Assembly (NCBI GenBank): GCA_000310025.1
Contig: FN649750.1
Span: 3,551,472 to 3,615,471, forward strand
Direction: 5' to 3'
Length of the DNA stretch: 64,000 nt
DNA from: Ectocarpus siliculosus
Taxonomy: Eukaryota > Sar > Phaeophyceae > Ectocarpales > Ectocarpaceae
Shown here: piece after piece, positions 53,066 through 64,000 of the stretch
Layout of the letters: each line of letters starts with the position of its first letter
Position numbering within the stretch: position 1 is the first letter of the stretch
The notes under the pieces: model-generated
The model's input: only the letters and a program-made list of their open reading frames with translations
What the model was told of the DNA's origin: nothing
The model's database searches: none
Position numbers and translations under genes: made by a program

Positions 53066-56000
53066 ATGCCCAACGGCGGAAAGCCACGCGAGAGAGTAGC
53101 TGGAACCGCCGCCCCGGGTGCCTCCGCGGGACTCCCGGCACCGTCGGCGAAAAGGTCGATTGGGCGCTTGGTTGAGCGCATTTCTCTCAAGCTCGGGAAC
53201 AACGACGTCATGGCGACAGCGGGTGCTGCTGCTGAGAGAGACGGGGACGGAGGGGGGAGGAGGGGGCAATACGTGAGAACGTTCGAGGAGGAGCATCCTT
53301 GCAAGCAGCCTCTTCTGGTGAAGGTGAGCCCGTCTGCTGTGTCGTGTATCGTGCTTGGGTGTGTGTGTGTGCAGAAATTTCCTGAACACGTGCTTCGACC
53401 GTGGTGTGTTGGCGCCCTTTCGCCCGAATGGAGCGTGACAGCAGTGCTTGACAGCAGCAGCAGTCAGTGTAGTACAGTCTACTGCTGTAGGCGGAAGAGA
53501 GCGGACGATTGTCCGCACTTGATGAGTTTGGACTTGGATCTGTTCAACACGGAACATTGTCGGAGAACATTATCGGAGGACCTTCGGAGATGATCGATCC
53601 ACACGTACACTCTGCTGGACACAATCCCCGCGCATCAATACACAGCAGCGTTGGTGTTGAAGCATCTTGCCTTGCACAGCATACAGCAGTGCCCCCCCCC
53701 GAATAAGGCGGTCTCAATAAGACGGGCGCCCTAAACAAGGCGGGTGAAGTTGACTGGCATGGACGGGATAATCAGGTTGTTCTACACATTGAATAAGGCG
53801 GCCGCCACATACAATATGGTGGTCGTTATCAGCTACCCCACCACCGCCTTATTCGGAACCCCCACTGCTGTAGTCAAGTCTGGGCAGTGACACGATAAAC
53901 ATGACCCTCTCCCTCTGGTGCTCCCCTCTCTCAAGGGTACCCTGTTCCTCCTGAGCCCCAACACTGTTGTTGTTGTTGAGGCAATAAGTGCAGCATTGTC
54001 AAGCGCTTTTCGAGAAAGAACACCCTCACAACATGGAAGAGGGACTGTACCGAATACGACACAAGATAACACACCCCCTGGACCGATTTCCAAAGCTCGA
54101 TTTATCAACAGTAGAAAGAGCCGCAGCGCCGAAAACGGCGGCGTTGAAACCGCCTGGTCGAGAGGTCTCCGAAAACGTATCGTTTCGTTTATGCAACTTG
54201 TTCGTAGGGGAGTAATAGAGCTTTGGAAATCGGTCGAGGGGATGTGTTATCTTATGTCGTATACCTTAACATGTATTCTACCAGACAGACAAGTCCTGGC
54301 GTGGACGTGCTACAGCGGTCTCCGAAGGGCAGTGGAGGTCAATGGTCCAGTGCCCCAGTACAAGTGTTGCCAGCCGGAGACGGATACCAGACCAGACACA
54401 ATGAATGCCGCGCCAGGACGTGGCTGTTTTCGTTGTCAAGGCTCAATGATGCCGCCTTTTTGGACACTCTAACATGTTACTTCAAGTAAATAGTTTCTCC
54501 GGAGTACAGCAGCCACGACAGCTCATCTATTTGGTTCCTCCCCGATGTACCACACGGGGCACGTGAACCCTTGTTAGGAAATCCTTTTTTGTCAACATTT
54601 GACAAGTCGGCCCCTCTACGCTTCATCTCTCGCTCTCCCTGCGGGCGTATTACATTGCCTTGGTACAGCAGTATGCCTCCCTGCCGACGCAACCACACTG
54701 CCCGACTGTACCTTACCTTGTATCTTCTTTTCTTTCAACTAGAGCTTCGACGGGGATGTCGCCGCCGGTCGTCCGACCGACCTCCCCGGGGAGTTCATCG
54801 GAGATCGCAGGCGTTCCGACAGCTGGAAGGTCGACGACGCTGCCGAGCAGGGGCGCTACGATGCCGCCGAGGCGCGGGGGTACGGCCTGTACTCCCTCCA
54901 CGCCGTCCTCGGGCAAGGAACCTTCGGCCGCATCCACCTCGCCTCCTGGCGGCACCGCGGGGGCGGCCTTGCCGCAGCAGCATCATCGCCCGCGTCGCTT
55001 GAGGACCGCCCATCGTCGCGTGGTGGTGCTGGTGGTGGTGCGGCTGGAGCAGGAGGGGTAGGCGCGGGAGAAACACGGGAGAGGAGGACAACTCCACTTG
55101 CCAGACCTAGAATTTCCAGGGCTGCTGGTAGCGCCGGGGAGGGTTCGGCTTCAGAGTCGTTACCGGTGGGGTTCCGTGGGGCAGCGGCGGCGGGAGCGGG
55201 TACGCGGAGAGCAGACGGGCACCGCACAAGCAGATCGATTCGATATCTTGCCGGGAGCGGGAGACCGGCGGGACGCAACAACAACAACGGCAGCAGTGGT
55301 GGTAGAAGTAACACGCGTCATCGGTCGCTCTTTTCGGAGGACGGGGAGGTGTGGACGGGGTGGGGTGGGGGGGGAGGGGGCGCGCGGCTGAGGCTCAGGG
55401 CGTTGAAGAGCGTCTGCAAGAGAAAGGTCACGGAGAAGGGGCTGGTGCGACACATGGAAACCGTGAGTGAGCGCCTTGTCTGTTTATAGTACCCGAAAGC
55501 AGGCAAGCATCATTGCGTCTTAGTAAGACTGCTGTACGCAGATTTGCGAGTTTTTCTTTTTGGTTCGTTGAGGTTCGCTGGGCTTTTCGAGTCAAAGACA
55601 CGTACGCTGTGCGAGCTGTTCGAGCTTGGGAAACGTCACTGATGGCAGCTGGTAGCTGATTCACACCAACACATGTCTAACTTTAATCTTACATCACACC
55701 TTGATGACACTACTACCATGCTCTGTGTAGCCCACTCCGGAGCGCCCTTGTGGTTTTATTGTTTTACATACTTGTATGCACATTTGCCACTAATTCTTCA
55801 AGGTTGACGTACATGACGAGTCTGCTATCCCCGCGTGAACACATTCTCCCGTCTCTAAATCGCGCCAGGAACTGGCGGTGTTGAAGCAGTGCTCGCACCC
55901 GTTTATCGTGTCACTCAGCCCGGGAGGTCAGTTCCAGACATCACGACACCTCCACCTGGTGTTGAATTACTGTCCGGGCGGGGACTTGTTCTCTCTCCTG

Positions 56001-59000
56001 GCTCGAGTGGGACGATTGCCTGAGGCGCAAGTTAGGTGGGACACGCAAGACTGCTTGGGGCCCATTTTTCCCTCTTGCTGTGTTTGCTGCTGAATCTGTC
56101 GTCTGTGTCATCGTTGTCGTGTTCTTCGCTGTCGGTGTTGCTGTTGCTGTTGCTGTTGCGAAGGCAGCTTCCTTGTCTCTCTCTGCCTCTCGGTGTTTCT
56201 CGTCGACTGTTTCGTGTACGGGTCGTTTTGTGTGGCATGCTCGCTTGGATGAGCCTTTGTTCTGCCGTCGTGTTCTCCGGCTACACAGCAGGTTGGTTGG
56301 ATGATTGAGCTTTTTTGTTGTGGTTGTGCCGGGAAACTATTGTCGGAACTAGAAGATATGACTGGTTTCAGGTTAGTCGGCTGGATATAGGCTCTCGGTG
56401 GGGAGTGTGGCTAGGCTAGGCTATTTTTTGTTCCGCCTTGGATGGTTGTTTGAACGTATTTCACCTCCAGACCAACCTTTTGGTCGGCGTACCCTCCCCG
56501 GTGCTAACCTAGTGCGGGTGCCGCCCACAGTCGGCACGCCTACATGGCCCGTCGCGCGCTTCCCTTCCCTCCTTTTTTGTTGTTGTTGTTGTTGTTGTTG
56601 TGGCTGTGGTTTGCTTCGACAGCATCGACGGGTGCGGTATTTTATCGCGACAAAAGACACTCGTTTCCCGTCTCTTTTTGACAACATCCAACGGTTTCAG
56701 AACCTCGTCGTAAGCGCGAGTAAGTAATGCCTCCTCATGTTTTCGGCGGTTTTGTGGCCATTGAGTGGCCATTGACAAAGGGGCGTGCTCGCGTGCCTTC
56801 GGGCCTTCTCCCCTCTGTTGTCAGGCGCCGATTTGGTGTTTCCTTTTCACCACACGCTGCCCAACCTCTCCCCCTCGGTTGGTGCATATGTTGCAATTGT
56901 GACGAAATCGTGTCCCCTTCTTCAGGGTGTGCGCAGCACAGCTGGCCCTAGCGCTGAGGCACCTCCATAGCAAGCACATCGCCTACCGAGATCTCAAGCC
57001 CGACAACGTGTGCATCGACGCCAGAGGTGAGGCTGTGCGTTGAATGACCGGGGGTAGGGGTAGGAGGGGGGGCGTACTCATTTGTTGCTTGCCGTAGTCA
57101 TTTGACCATTGACCACGCGTCCCTTTCGAGACGGAGCACCGTTCCTACCCCTACTAGAGACACCACCAACATTTGGGAGCTCTTTACGTTTCTGCCACAA
57201 ACTCCATAAAAATTTCTTGCACATCTTATCCCCGTCCTCTAGGGCCTCTTGTGCCCACCATCTATCCCCAATTATCGCGATTGTTTTTTCGCTGTTGTCT
57301 AATTTACCAAACTTGTCCATGTCACACCCTCTCTGTCTCATTTCCTCCTCGAGATCCTCTCTTTCCTTCCTGTACAACTCACACCCCCCAACTATGTGGG
57401 GTCTACTCTCCTCCGATTTGCCACATGGACATGTGTGTCTATCTCCTCTTCCTCTCTCCTACGGCTGGTATACCTCTTCCTCCGTTCTGGCAAGTCCAGA
57501 TCGCCTACTCGAAATTGCAATTTCATCTTTTTCGCGTAGTCCATGGGGCCGTCCAAGTACGTCTTCATCCCTATCCCTTCTTTCAACTTCCCGTATATCT
57601 CCAAGTGGTCTTCGCTTCGTACCTTCTTCCGAAGGGTTGCCTCCTCCCTACTTTCTAGCATCTCCTTGACTTTCGTCTTGAACCCCCCGAACCCTTCCGT
57701 GTCCAACGTCTCCTCCTCGTCTCCTATCTCCTTCCAAACCTTCTCTACCACCTTGTCCCATCTGATTCCCTTCTTCCCTGGAGTCGCTTTTCCCCAAGCT
57801 GCCTTGTCAACCATGGCTGGTAGTCTATCGTCCGACATTCTACTTACCTTGTACTGCCACTTCAACTTCTGCATGTCTCTCTTTGTTTTAAGAGAGTACA
57901 TTCCCAATTCTGCTCTCAATACAGTGTTGCTCNNNNNNNNNNNNNNNNNNNNNNNNNNNNNNNNNNNNNNNNNNNNNNNNNNNNNNNNNNNNNNNNNNNN
58001 NNNNNNNNNNNNNNNNNNNNNNNNNNNNNNNNCATACCTCTCCTGCATACTCTAGCTTAGGTACAATCACATTCAAGAGAATACACCTCTTAATCCTAGT
58101 GTCTAGGTGTGGGTCCGTAAGGATCTCGTCCATCTTGCCTATCTGAGCTTTACCCTTCCCAATCAACTTCGCTATGTGTGCGTCCCATGAGCACTCCTTC
58201 GAAATCTCTACTCCCAGGTACGTACACTTGTCTACTACCGGTAGTTCTTCCTCCACCCATTTCCATTTGAATTCTACGGGATTTTTCTTGTCTTCGTTAC
58301 AGACCACTACTGCGCATTTTCCTACGTTCGCCGACAGTCTCCATTTTCGGGTGTATCCTACCGCCGCGTCTATTTGTTCTTGCAACCCTTCTGGTGTTTC
58401 GGATACCCCCACGAAATCACCTGCAAACATCAGTCCGGACACACTCTTTCCCCCTACTTGGACTCCCTGTCTTACTGCTTCAACCGGAGGGGGGGGAGGG
58501 GGGGGTGTACTCATAGTCGTGCATGCCGTAGTCATTAGACCATTGACCTCGCATCCCTACAAAGCCGGGACGGAGCACGCCGGGTTCTCACCGGACCAGG
58601 CTCTCACATCACCAAGCGCGAAGCACCGTGAGGTATTTGGCGAGTCGCATGAAGGGTGAGCTGCATCCTGCTAAGGGTGTTCGGCATCTTGTGCTTACTT
58701 CCTTGCGTACGGATGACAGCTACGTATGACTTAATGTATTTTCTGGTGCTTTCACTTCCAGAGACAGTTGTAAGCACTGTGTAACTGCCTCGAGGGTGCT
58801 TGACCATTTTAACACAACGTGGTGCGATCATCCCCTCTTGCGCGGAGTGAGGTTTCTCCACCCCGCACCACATGATCTACTCGACCACCATTATGGTTAC
58901 CGCCAAAAAAAAAAAACGAGGTAAAAAAAAAAAAAACGGTAACCTGGTTTCCGAGTTCACGAAGTGAATTGGCTTGTTTTACAACGTCGTTGCCAAGCGA

Positions 59001-62000
59001 CGAAAACCCAATCCCGATGGCAAACACCGAGCAGGGGGCTTGTTTTACAACGTCGTTGCCAAGCGACGAAAACCCAACCCCGATGGTAAACACCGGGGGG
59101 GGGGGGGAATACAGCACTTTTTCGACGCCTCATTCAGCCGACGCGAGCGAGGACGGGGGCAAGGAGGCGAATGGGTGTATTAGGTCCGAAGCAATCGCAG
59201 ATCATGCCATACCTCTCGCTTTGACACTCGGAGTCCCACGAACAGGATAAGCACACACAAAGCAACGAATATTGTAGGTCTTGAGCTACCCCCCCCCAGT
59301 GGGCCGGCAAAACCCCGGCATGTCGCTTCGTCCCAGCATTGTAGGATGCGAGGTCAATGGTCTAAGGACTACGCCATGTGTTTCAATGAGTATACTCCCC
59401 CCCCGCCCCGCCCCGCCGGCGAGGACGCGTGATCAATGGCCTAACAGCTAAGGCATGCAAAAACATGAGCACCCCCGCCCTGCCCCCCGTGTTCCTTCCT
59501 CTCTTCCTGCTTACAGGCCATGCAGTCCTGGTCGACTTCTCGTTGGCGAGAACAGGGTTGGACGTGGCCCCAGACGGCAAGACCTTCACCTTCTGCGGCA
59601 GCGCGGCGTACGCGGCACCGGAAATCATCACCAAGGAGTGAGTGACACGCGATGGGGCTTCGTGGGTGGTAACTTCATGGTTCATGGTGGGGGATCTGCG
59701 GGGACGTTTTGCTTTTTCTTAGGGTCGTGTCTTCCAGAAGCGTTGCTGTGGGCAGGCAGGCAAAGGGGGAATCATGTTCACTCTGTCACGGGTTGCGAAG
59801 ACCGGCGGTACAGAAGCGTGTCTTCGTAGAGAAGGCTCCTAGGCTTGCAATGTGCCGCTTGGAACACTGCTACGTCCTGTTTGTGGGTATTTCGTATCAG
59901 AACATCTTCACGGCAGGTCTTGAGATGCCAATGACTGACTTCATCGCGACGCGGGTAGTGTGATGTCACTCCGCTCTTGTCCGTGTGACTCGACTACCAT
60001 ATGTTGTCCGATAAAGAATATCTTTGTCAAGAGCACTGGACATTTTGTTGCCGAAAGCATCGTTGGGCGACCTTCAGTGCACCCCTCCCCCCCCCATTGA
60101 TCGGGTCGTTCACGTAGCTTACCTAACTCAGCCCATGTACGTACGTCTTCCCCAACCCCCAGAGGACACGACACGCGGGTGGACCTTTGGTCATTGGGAT
60201 GCGTGGTGTTCGAGGCCCTGGTGGGAGAGCACCCCTTCCGACGCCCTCGGGGGGAGAAGGCGGACCACCGCCACCAGACCCAGGCTTTGTTCGACAGGAT
60301 CCAACGCGGCCGGCTGGAGTACCCCAAGTCGCTGTCGGTGAGTCTTTTGGGGGGGGACGGGGGGGGTGTACACACGCGGCACACGTGTGTGCATGCGATT
60401 CCCGCGTATGATCCCTGTGCAAGGGTCCACGGCCTCGGGAGTACAGCCGAGCTTGGTGGCAAGCAGACGTTTGGCGGGTACGGTTCAAGAGATGTGACTT
60501 GAAAGAGACAGTACGAGTGTGAGAGATAAAACGATGATTGTCCAGGCCATGATACATGTTAGGTGCTTTTTGATGGCACGGTTATAAGAACACCGGAATG
60601 AACGTAGTGTTTTCGGTTTGCCCTGGCCCTCTCTTAAGGCGTAGCCGCTATCGTGCACGGCACACCCCCCTGTGTTGAGAGCTAGCTGCGTTTGGGGTTA
60701 CTCACCTCTCCCCCTGGTTGTTCTTAGCAAACCAAATTCCTCTCTATCCGCCGAAATGCAATAGTCAAGGAGAATTAGCATATTAATTCATTCCTGTAGT
60801 GTTGTGTGCCCTACCTGTTTGTGTGCATGTTTTTTGTTCAGAACCTGCTTCCTTCCTCGTCTTATATCTACACGACATGGTGTTCGTTCTTGTTGTACGT
60901 GTGGTGGCGGCTTGCTTGTCACCTTTTTCGGTGTGCGCTCTCTGCGCGCAGGCACCCTCCTTGTCGCTGCTCCGAGGACTCCTCTCGCTCAACCCGGACG
61001 ACCGCCCGGGCTTCTCCTCCTTCCGGCCAACACCAACACCACTACCACCACCGACGACGACAACAACAACGACAACGAGACAAGAAGAACAGCACGAACA
61101 GCACCCCCACGCAACAACAACAGCGCCCCCCACCGACTCAGAACAGCAGGTCGCCGATGTGGGGAAGGGCAGATGCTCCGGAGACGCCCACGGGGAGGTG
61201 GCAGGCACAGCACCAAGCGAAGCGGGGGGGGCACCGCCGCTGTGCTTGAAAAACGAGGCGGGGGTGCGCGGGGGTGCGGCGGCGGCGGCGGCGGCTCGTA
61301 GGCCCATGGCGCAGCAGAGCGCTTCCTCTGCACGGACCGCTTCCCCGGGGGGGTCTCGGGCTAGGATAGCAAGTTGTGGGGAGCGACCAGGTGTCTTGCT
61401 CTTGGAGCACGTTTTTTTCAAGGGGCTGCCGGGTTGGGGGGGTCCGGGGACGGGGGGGGCGTGGGAGGATGCCAAGCTCGAGGGCTCGGCGGTGGCGGTG
61501 CCGGCCCTGTGTGACGCCTTCGACGTGCGACATTTCGATTCAAGGTGCGTGTTTGTTATTTGTTGTTGTTGTTGTTGTTGTTGTTGTGTGTTCTTGTTTC
61601 AACATTATTGTTGATGTTTTGAGGTGTTTGTTATTTTTGTTTCAAAATTTTGTGCTGTTGTTGTTGCTTTTTTGACGCGTTTTTCTATTCCAAAAAAGCC
61701 GGATATTTTGGGTCGAGTAGTGCTAACGTAGCGGTTGTGCCACGGTTGTCGTGTGGTGGTGTTTGCCACTGGTGTTTGCCACTGGTGTTTGCTACTGTAC
61801 TTGGCGCCATCAGTTCCGGCTGTCTACAGCAGCATGCACGAGAAACAACCCACTCGCACCCAGAGTGTTCACACACCTAGCGGCTTGCTCACCTCACCCC
61901 GGTGCCCTCCCTACGATCGGCCTCTATCGGCCGATGTGGATTCAGGTTCACTAGCCAAGACGTGGAGTTATCCTTGCAGGGACACCCTCACAAGGGCGGT

Positions 62001-62120
62001 CCGACCCCGGCATTCGAAGAGTTCGAGTGGCGAGAGGACAGCTGCATCGAGTACGCGCAAGTAGCCGAGCGAAGCACCCCGGGCTTGTTGGAGAGCTTGG
62101 CGTCGGCGCTGTGGTGTTGA
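53066..62120 (+). CDS. AGC-type Ser/Thr protein kinase with large N-lobe insert
   Basis: Eight exons: 53066-53323, 54743-55462, 55869-56035, 56926-57026, 59517-59637, 60163-60337, 60952-61544, 61946-62120; 2310 nt, 769 residues. Motifs: Gly-rich loop GQGTFG (about 143-148), ATP-binding Lys in RALKSV (about 308), YRDLKPDN (402-409, the form usual in AGC kinases), DFSLAR (422-427, Ser where the DFG Gly is expected), [11 protein letters not shown] (441-451), [27 protein letters not shown], and a C-terminal FEEFEW reminiscent of the AGC tail. About 140 residues rich in Gly, Ala, Arg and Asn separate the Gly loop from the Lys. A second low-complexity insert (Thr/Pro/Gln/Ala-rich) follows NPDDRPG. 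PKA/PKG-like is the nearest group; the first exon is disordered with no regulatory domain seen. Introns 1 and 4 carry mobile elements. Confidence 0.93.
53682..53872 (+). mobile_element. MITE, 191 bp, TA-flanked inverted repeats
   Basis: The ends are TACAGCAGTGCCCCC, then CGAATAAGGCGGT, at the left and ACCGCCTTATTCGG, then CCCCCACTGCTGTA, at the right: about 30 bp of inverted repeat with small mismatches. Reading the outer TA as a target duplication gives TA-CAGCAGTG...CACTGCTG-TA, the pattern of Tc1/mariner-type MITEs. GAATAAGGCGG also recurs inside. Lies in kinase intron 1. Confidence 0.78.
54063..54253 (-). mobile_element. MITE-like inverted-repeat element, copy 2
   Basis: About 190 bp in kinase intron 1. 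The terminal inverted repeats begin AAGATAACACACCCCCTGG at the left and mirror TGTGTTATCTTA at the right, with GACCGATTTCCAAAGCTC inside. The interior matches copy 1 (49485-49670) in the opposite orientation, including the TCCGAAAACGTATCGTTT segment. Confidence 0.82.
56578..56600 (+). repeat. (GTT)n microsatellite
   Basis: About seven GTT units in kinase intron 3. A similar tract is at about 61560-61586 in intron 7. Confidence 0.9.
57068..57147 (+). repeat. SINE-like head fragment beside LINE
   Basis: A G-run, GTACTCATTTGTTGCTTGCC, then TAGTCATTTGACCATTGACC and CGGAGCACCGTTCC: a diverged copy of the head found at 46469, 46813 and 58506. It adjoins the 3' end of the LINE fragment. Confidence 0.7.
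57165..58490 (-). mobile_element. LINE (non-LTR retrotransposon) fragment, 5'-truncated
   Basis: Inserted in kinase intron 4 on the opposite strand and cut by a 100-N gap (57933-58032). Reading the minus strand from 58490: a reverse transcriptase part with [20 protein letters not shown] (FAGD where active elements have FADD), then [32 protein letters not shown] and [19 protein letters not shown]. Past the gap comes the C-terminal region ([20 protein letters not shown]; then a [12 protein letters not shown]-like motif in another frame and [17 protein letters not shown]), as in LINE C-termini. The N-terminal endonuclease part and the front of the reverse transcriptase are absent, frames change at least once, and the catalytic motif is altered, so it is dead. 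Confidence 0.88.
57933..58032. other. assembly gap (100 N)
   Basis: Exactly 100 N inside the LINE fragment within kinase intron 4; the true length is unknown. Confidence 0.98.
58491..59105 (+). repeat. SINE-like repeat, copy 3
   Basis: The same head, body and A-rich tract as copies 1 and 2. Its tail segment (TTGTTTTACAACGTCGTTGC to the G-run) is present twice in tandem, at about 58974-59033 and 59040-59096, with a period of about 65 bp. It directly abuts the truncated 5' side of the LINE fragment. Located in kinase intron 4. Confidence 0.85.
59290..59480 (-). repeat. two reverse SINE-like head fragments
   Basis: Read on the minus strand, the blocks at about 59421-59480 and 59290-59400 each carry the head pattern (TAGNCCATTGACC or a close variant, then GCATCC or GCGTCC), preceded by C/G-runs. 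They end just before the kinase exon starting at 59517. Confidence 0.6.
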
Positions 62121-64000
62121 ACAGCGAAAATGCTGCAATACGCTCCGCCGCCGGTGTCGGCGTGTCTGGCGTTTTAGTTCTTCGTGGGAATTTAGGTTTG
62201 TCTCCTGTCTCGATCATGTGGCGTGGTCGGATGGTCTACTTTTGACTCAGAACAATAGAGGGTGGCGTTTAACCTGCATGGGGTAGGCCTCGGTGTACGA
62301 GCGCAGCCGCCCCCCCCCTCCTCAACAGCCCCGGATCGTGGCACGAGGGTTGAGATTCCCGCCCTGTTGACTGTGAACACCCAACTGTCGTAGTTTGGCG
62401 AGGGTGCCTCGGCGGTGTCATAGAGTGTGCGCTCTGCGTGCGATAAGACGACCACGTAAAGCTGCACCCAAGCCCCACTGCCGCCGGTAAGATGATGTAG
62501 CATTGTAGGTTGAACACGCATTCCTGCATGTCTAGAACGTGAGCGAGGACTCGTGTGACCAAATTTCGTGTGTACCCGTACGCGTCTTTAGCAACTACTA
62601 GTACTGCTGTAGAGTAGGCGTTTCCAGACCGAGACACACCGCGACTGCCGGTTCAGGTGTCGGGTCTGTTGAGTTTGTGGTCGGCCTCATTATCTGGGAG
62701 GTTGCCACTTCGTTCGTCAGGTGGAGCTTAGCTGCTTGTCTCGAGTAGGAGGACTCGAGCGGAGGGTTTTTGTACAGATCGGGGGACGGCAAGAGCTAGG
62801 GTGTGTGTATATGAAGATCACGCGATGGTCGTGCGCCTTGCTGCGGTTGCTTTTTGTGCCTGCTGCGTGTGCGGCAACATAGAGTTATGTTGGCGTTGCC
62901 GTTGGACACCGTGTATATATATTTATGTTGAACGAGGGATTGCGCTTCAGATGGCTGTGGTTGGACCGCACGTTTTCGGCATGGGAGGTGCCGTTGCTGG
63001 CCGAAACACGGGGGTGTATGCATACAGCCGGTGTGAGATATTGTTTTTTTGTTTTGTTTTTTTGCTTCTGTGGGAGTGAAGTTACCCGCAGTCGCTCCCT
63101 CAGGATACGCGCCCTGTGTTGTCCCTACCTACGCTCTATTTCTTTGTCAATATTTCATTTTCTTGTGTATCGGGTCTGTACAATAGTTCGTGGACGAATT
63201 GCGGCAATGCATCCATCCGACCACCCTCCTCGTGGGGAGCGTAGCCAATATTAATATTTTCCTGCGTACACGGTTTGATGTCATGGATATCGTTTTGTTT
63301 CATCGCACTGGAGGGGTGTGAATGAAGCAGAAGAACCCGTTGATCGAATGTGCAATCCACTCTGGTTGTATGCGGTTTGTTCTCTCCTTGCACGTGGTGC
63401 GCGTATGACATTGGAATACATTTAGCGATGAGCCATTGACCCCTTTGCGAGTATTTCCTGGCTTCATAAGCTTCAATCTCTCCGACGGAAATTGTTTTTT
63501 TTCGCAGTGCGTGCGTGCGTGCGTGTTCCCATGTTATTGCGATACCCCAACCATTACCCGACTGGTTCTCGAAAGACGATCTCGATCTATGGCGCACGTC
63601 TCGTGACATCTCGAGTACGCCTCGGTAGGGCATCGCAAATCATGGCCCCTCGCCAAGGTTCATCGGCTTCCGCACCCAGCAGCATACGCCACAAGAGGGC
63701 GGCCATGTGCGACCATGCGCGCTGTTTCTCTCTCTGCCGCTTCCTTCCCCGGTTCGCCGACTTCTCGGACATTCCGGAAACATGCGAATCTCAGGGTCCT
63801 GGAATCGTGAACCTGTGCTTACCTGCCCTACCTAACGTCCATCTCCCAGATATAGCTTGCCATCTCCGTACATCTCCGTACAGGTGAGACGTACCTAACT
63901 AGACTAACCCGATTATGACGGACAAAGCTTATCTGCTACACCAAACCTTGGAGACAGGTAGGACAATATCAAAAGAGGATCTGCGTCAGTTTATGAATAT
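62121..64000. other. 3' flank, no firm gene
   Basis: Beyond the kinase stop I see no gene with a recognisable domain. One minus-strand frame of 165 codons (63633-63136) and a plus-strand frame ending at 63887 overlap each other; both lack known motifs. One ACTGCTGTA motif is at 62603-62611. Confidence 0.45.

Noticed and set aside
56926-57026. YRD instead of HRD in the kinase as an anomaly
   Set aside because: YRDLKPEN/DN is normal for PKA-like AGC kinases.
63136-63633. Minus-strand frame of 165 codons
   Set aside because: No motif or homologue recognised, overlaps plus-strand frames, and no splice context; kept only as a note.

Overview
The window is nuclear DNA of a eukaryote, most likely a stramenopile and quite possibly a brown alga of the Ectocarpus type; the organism name is inference. 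Reasons: every recognisable gene is split by many GT-AG introns of 0.2 to 3 kb; several proteins begin with a signal peptide followed by an ASAF-like motif (SAFIAP, SQAFVPP, SSAFIAQAP), the two-part plastid presequence of algae with red-derived secondary plastids; and TTAGGG-type telomere repeats occur. Two runs of exactly 100 N (40861-40960, 57933-58032) are scaffold gaps.

Layout, with exon chains built by hand from splice sites and reading phase. (1) 1642-8953, minus: DBP4/DDX10 ribosome-biogenesis DEAD-box helicase, 13 exons. (2) 9436-16336, plus: biotin synthase, 8 exons. (3) 18173-21545, plus: alanine-rich repeat protein of unknown function, first exon not found. (4) 23405-27046, plus: 111-residue plastid-targeted single-span membrane protein split by a 3.3 kb intron. 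(5) 29213-36015, minus: plastid-type YgfZ/IBA57-like folate-fold protein, 10 exons. (6) 38007-44751, minus: plastid-targeted glutathionyl-hydroquinone reductase, interrupted by a gap. (7) 46174-52840, minus: aspartyl/asparaginyl beta-hydroxylase-like oxygenase with a plastid-type presequence. (8) 53066-62120, plus: AGC-type protein kinase with a large N-lobe insert and DFS in place of DFG. Where the chain is complete the exon lengths sum to a multiple of three. Two gene pairs are head to head (DBP4/biotin synthase 482 bp apart; oxygenase/kinase 225 bp apart), so they probably share promoters.

The genes do not form one pathway. Genes 4 to 7 look plastid-directed; the others serve ribosome assembly, biotin synthesis and signalling.

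The noncoding part is rich in repeats: a 13-bp minisatellite open in all six frames (28324-28855); a LINE fragment bracketed by tRNA-like SINE heads inside a kinase intron; three copies of a roughly 0.35-0.6 kb SINE-like element; small inverted-repeat elements, one ending in a 9-mer (TACAGCAGT) found at least 14 times in noncoding DNA; and two intronic inverted-repeat structures with coding-like arms that share a conserved tail. These last structures and the 9-mer are the least explained signals here.
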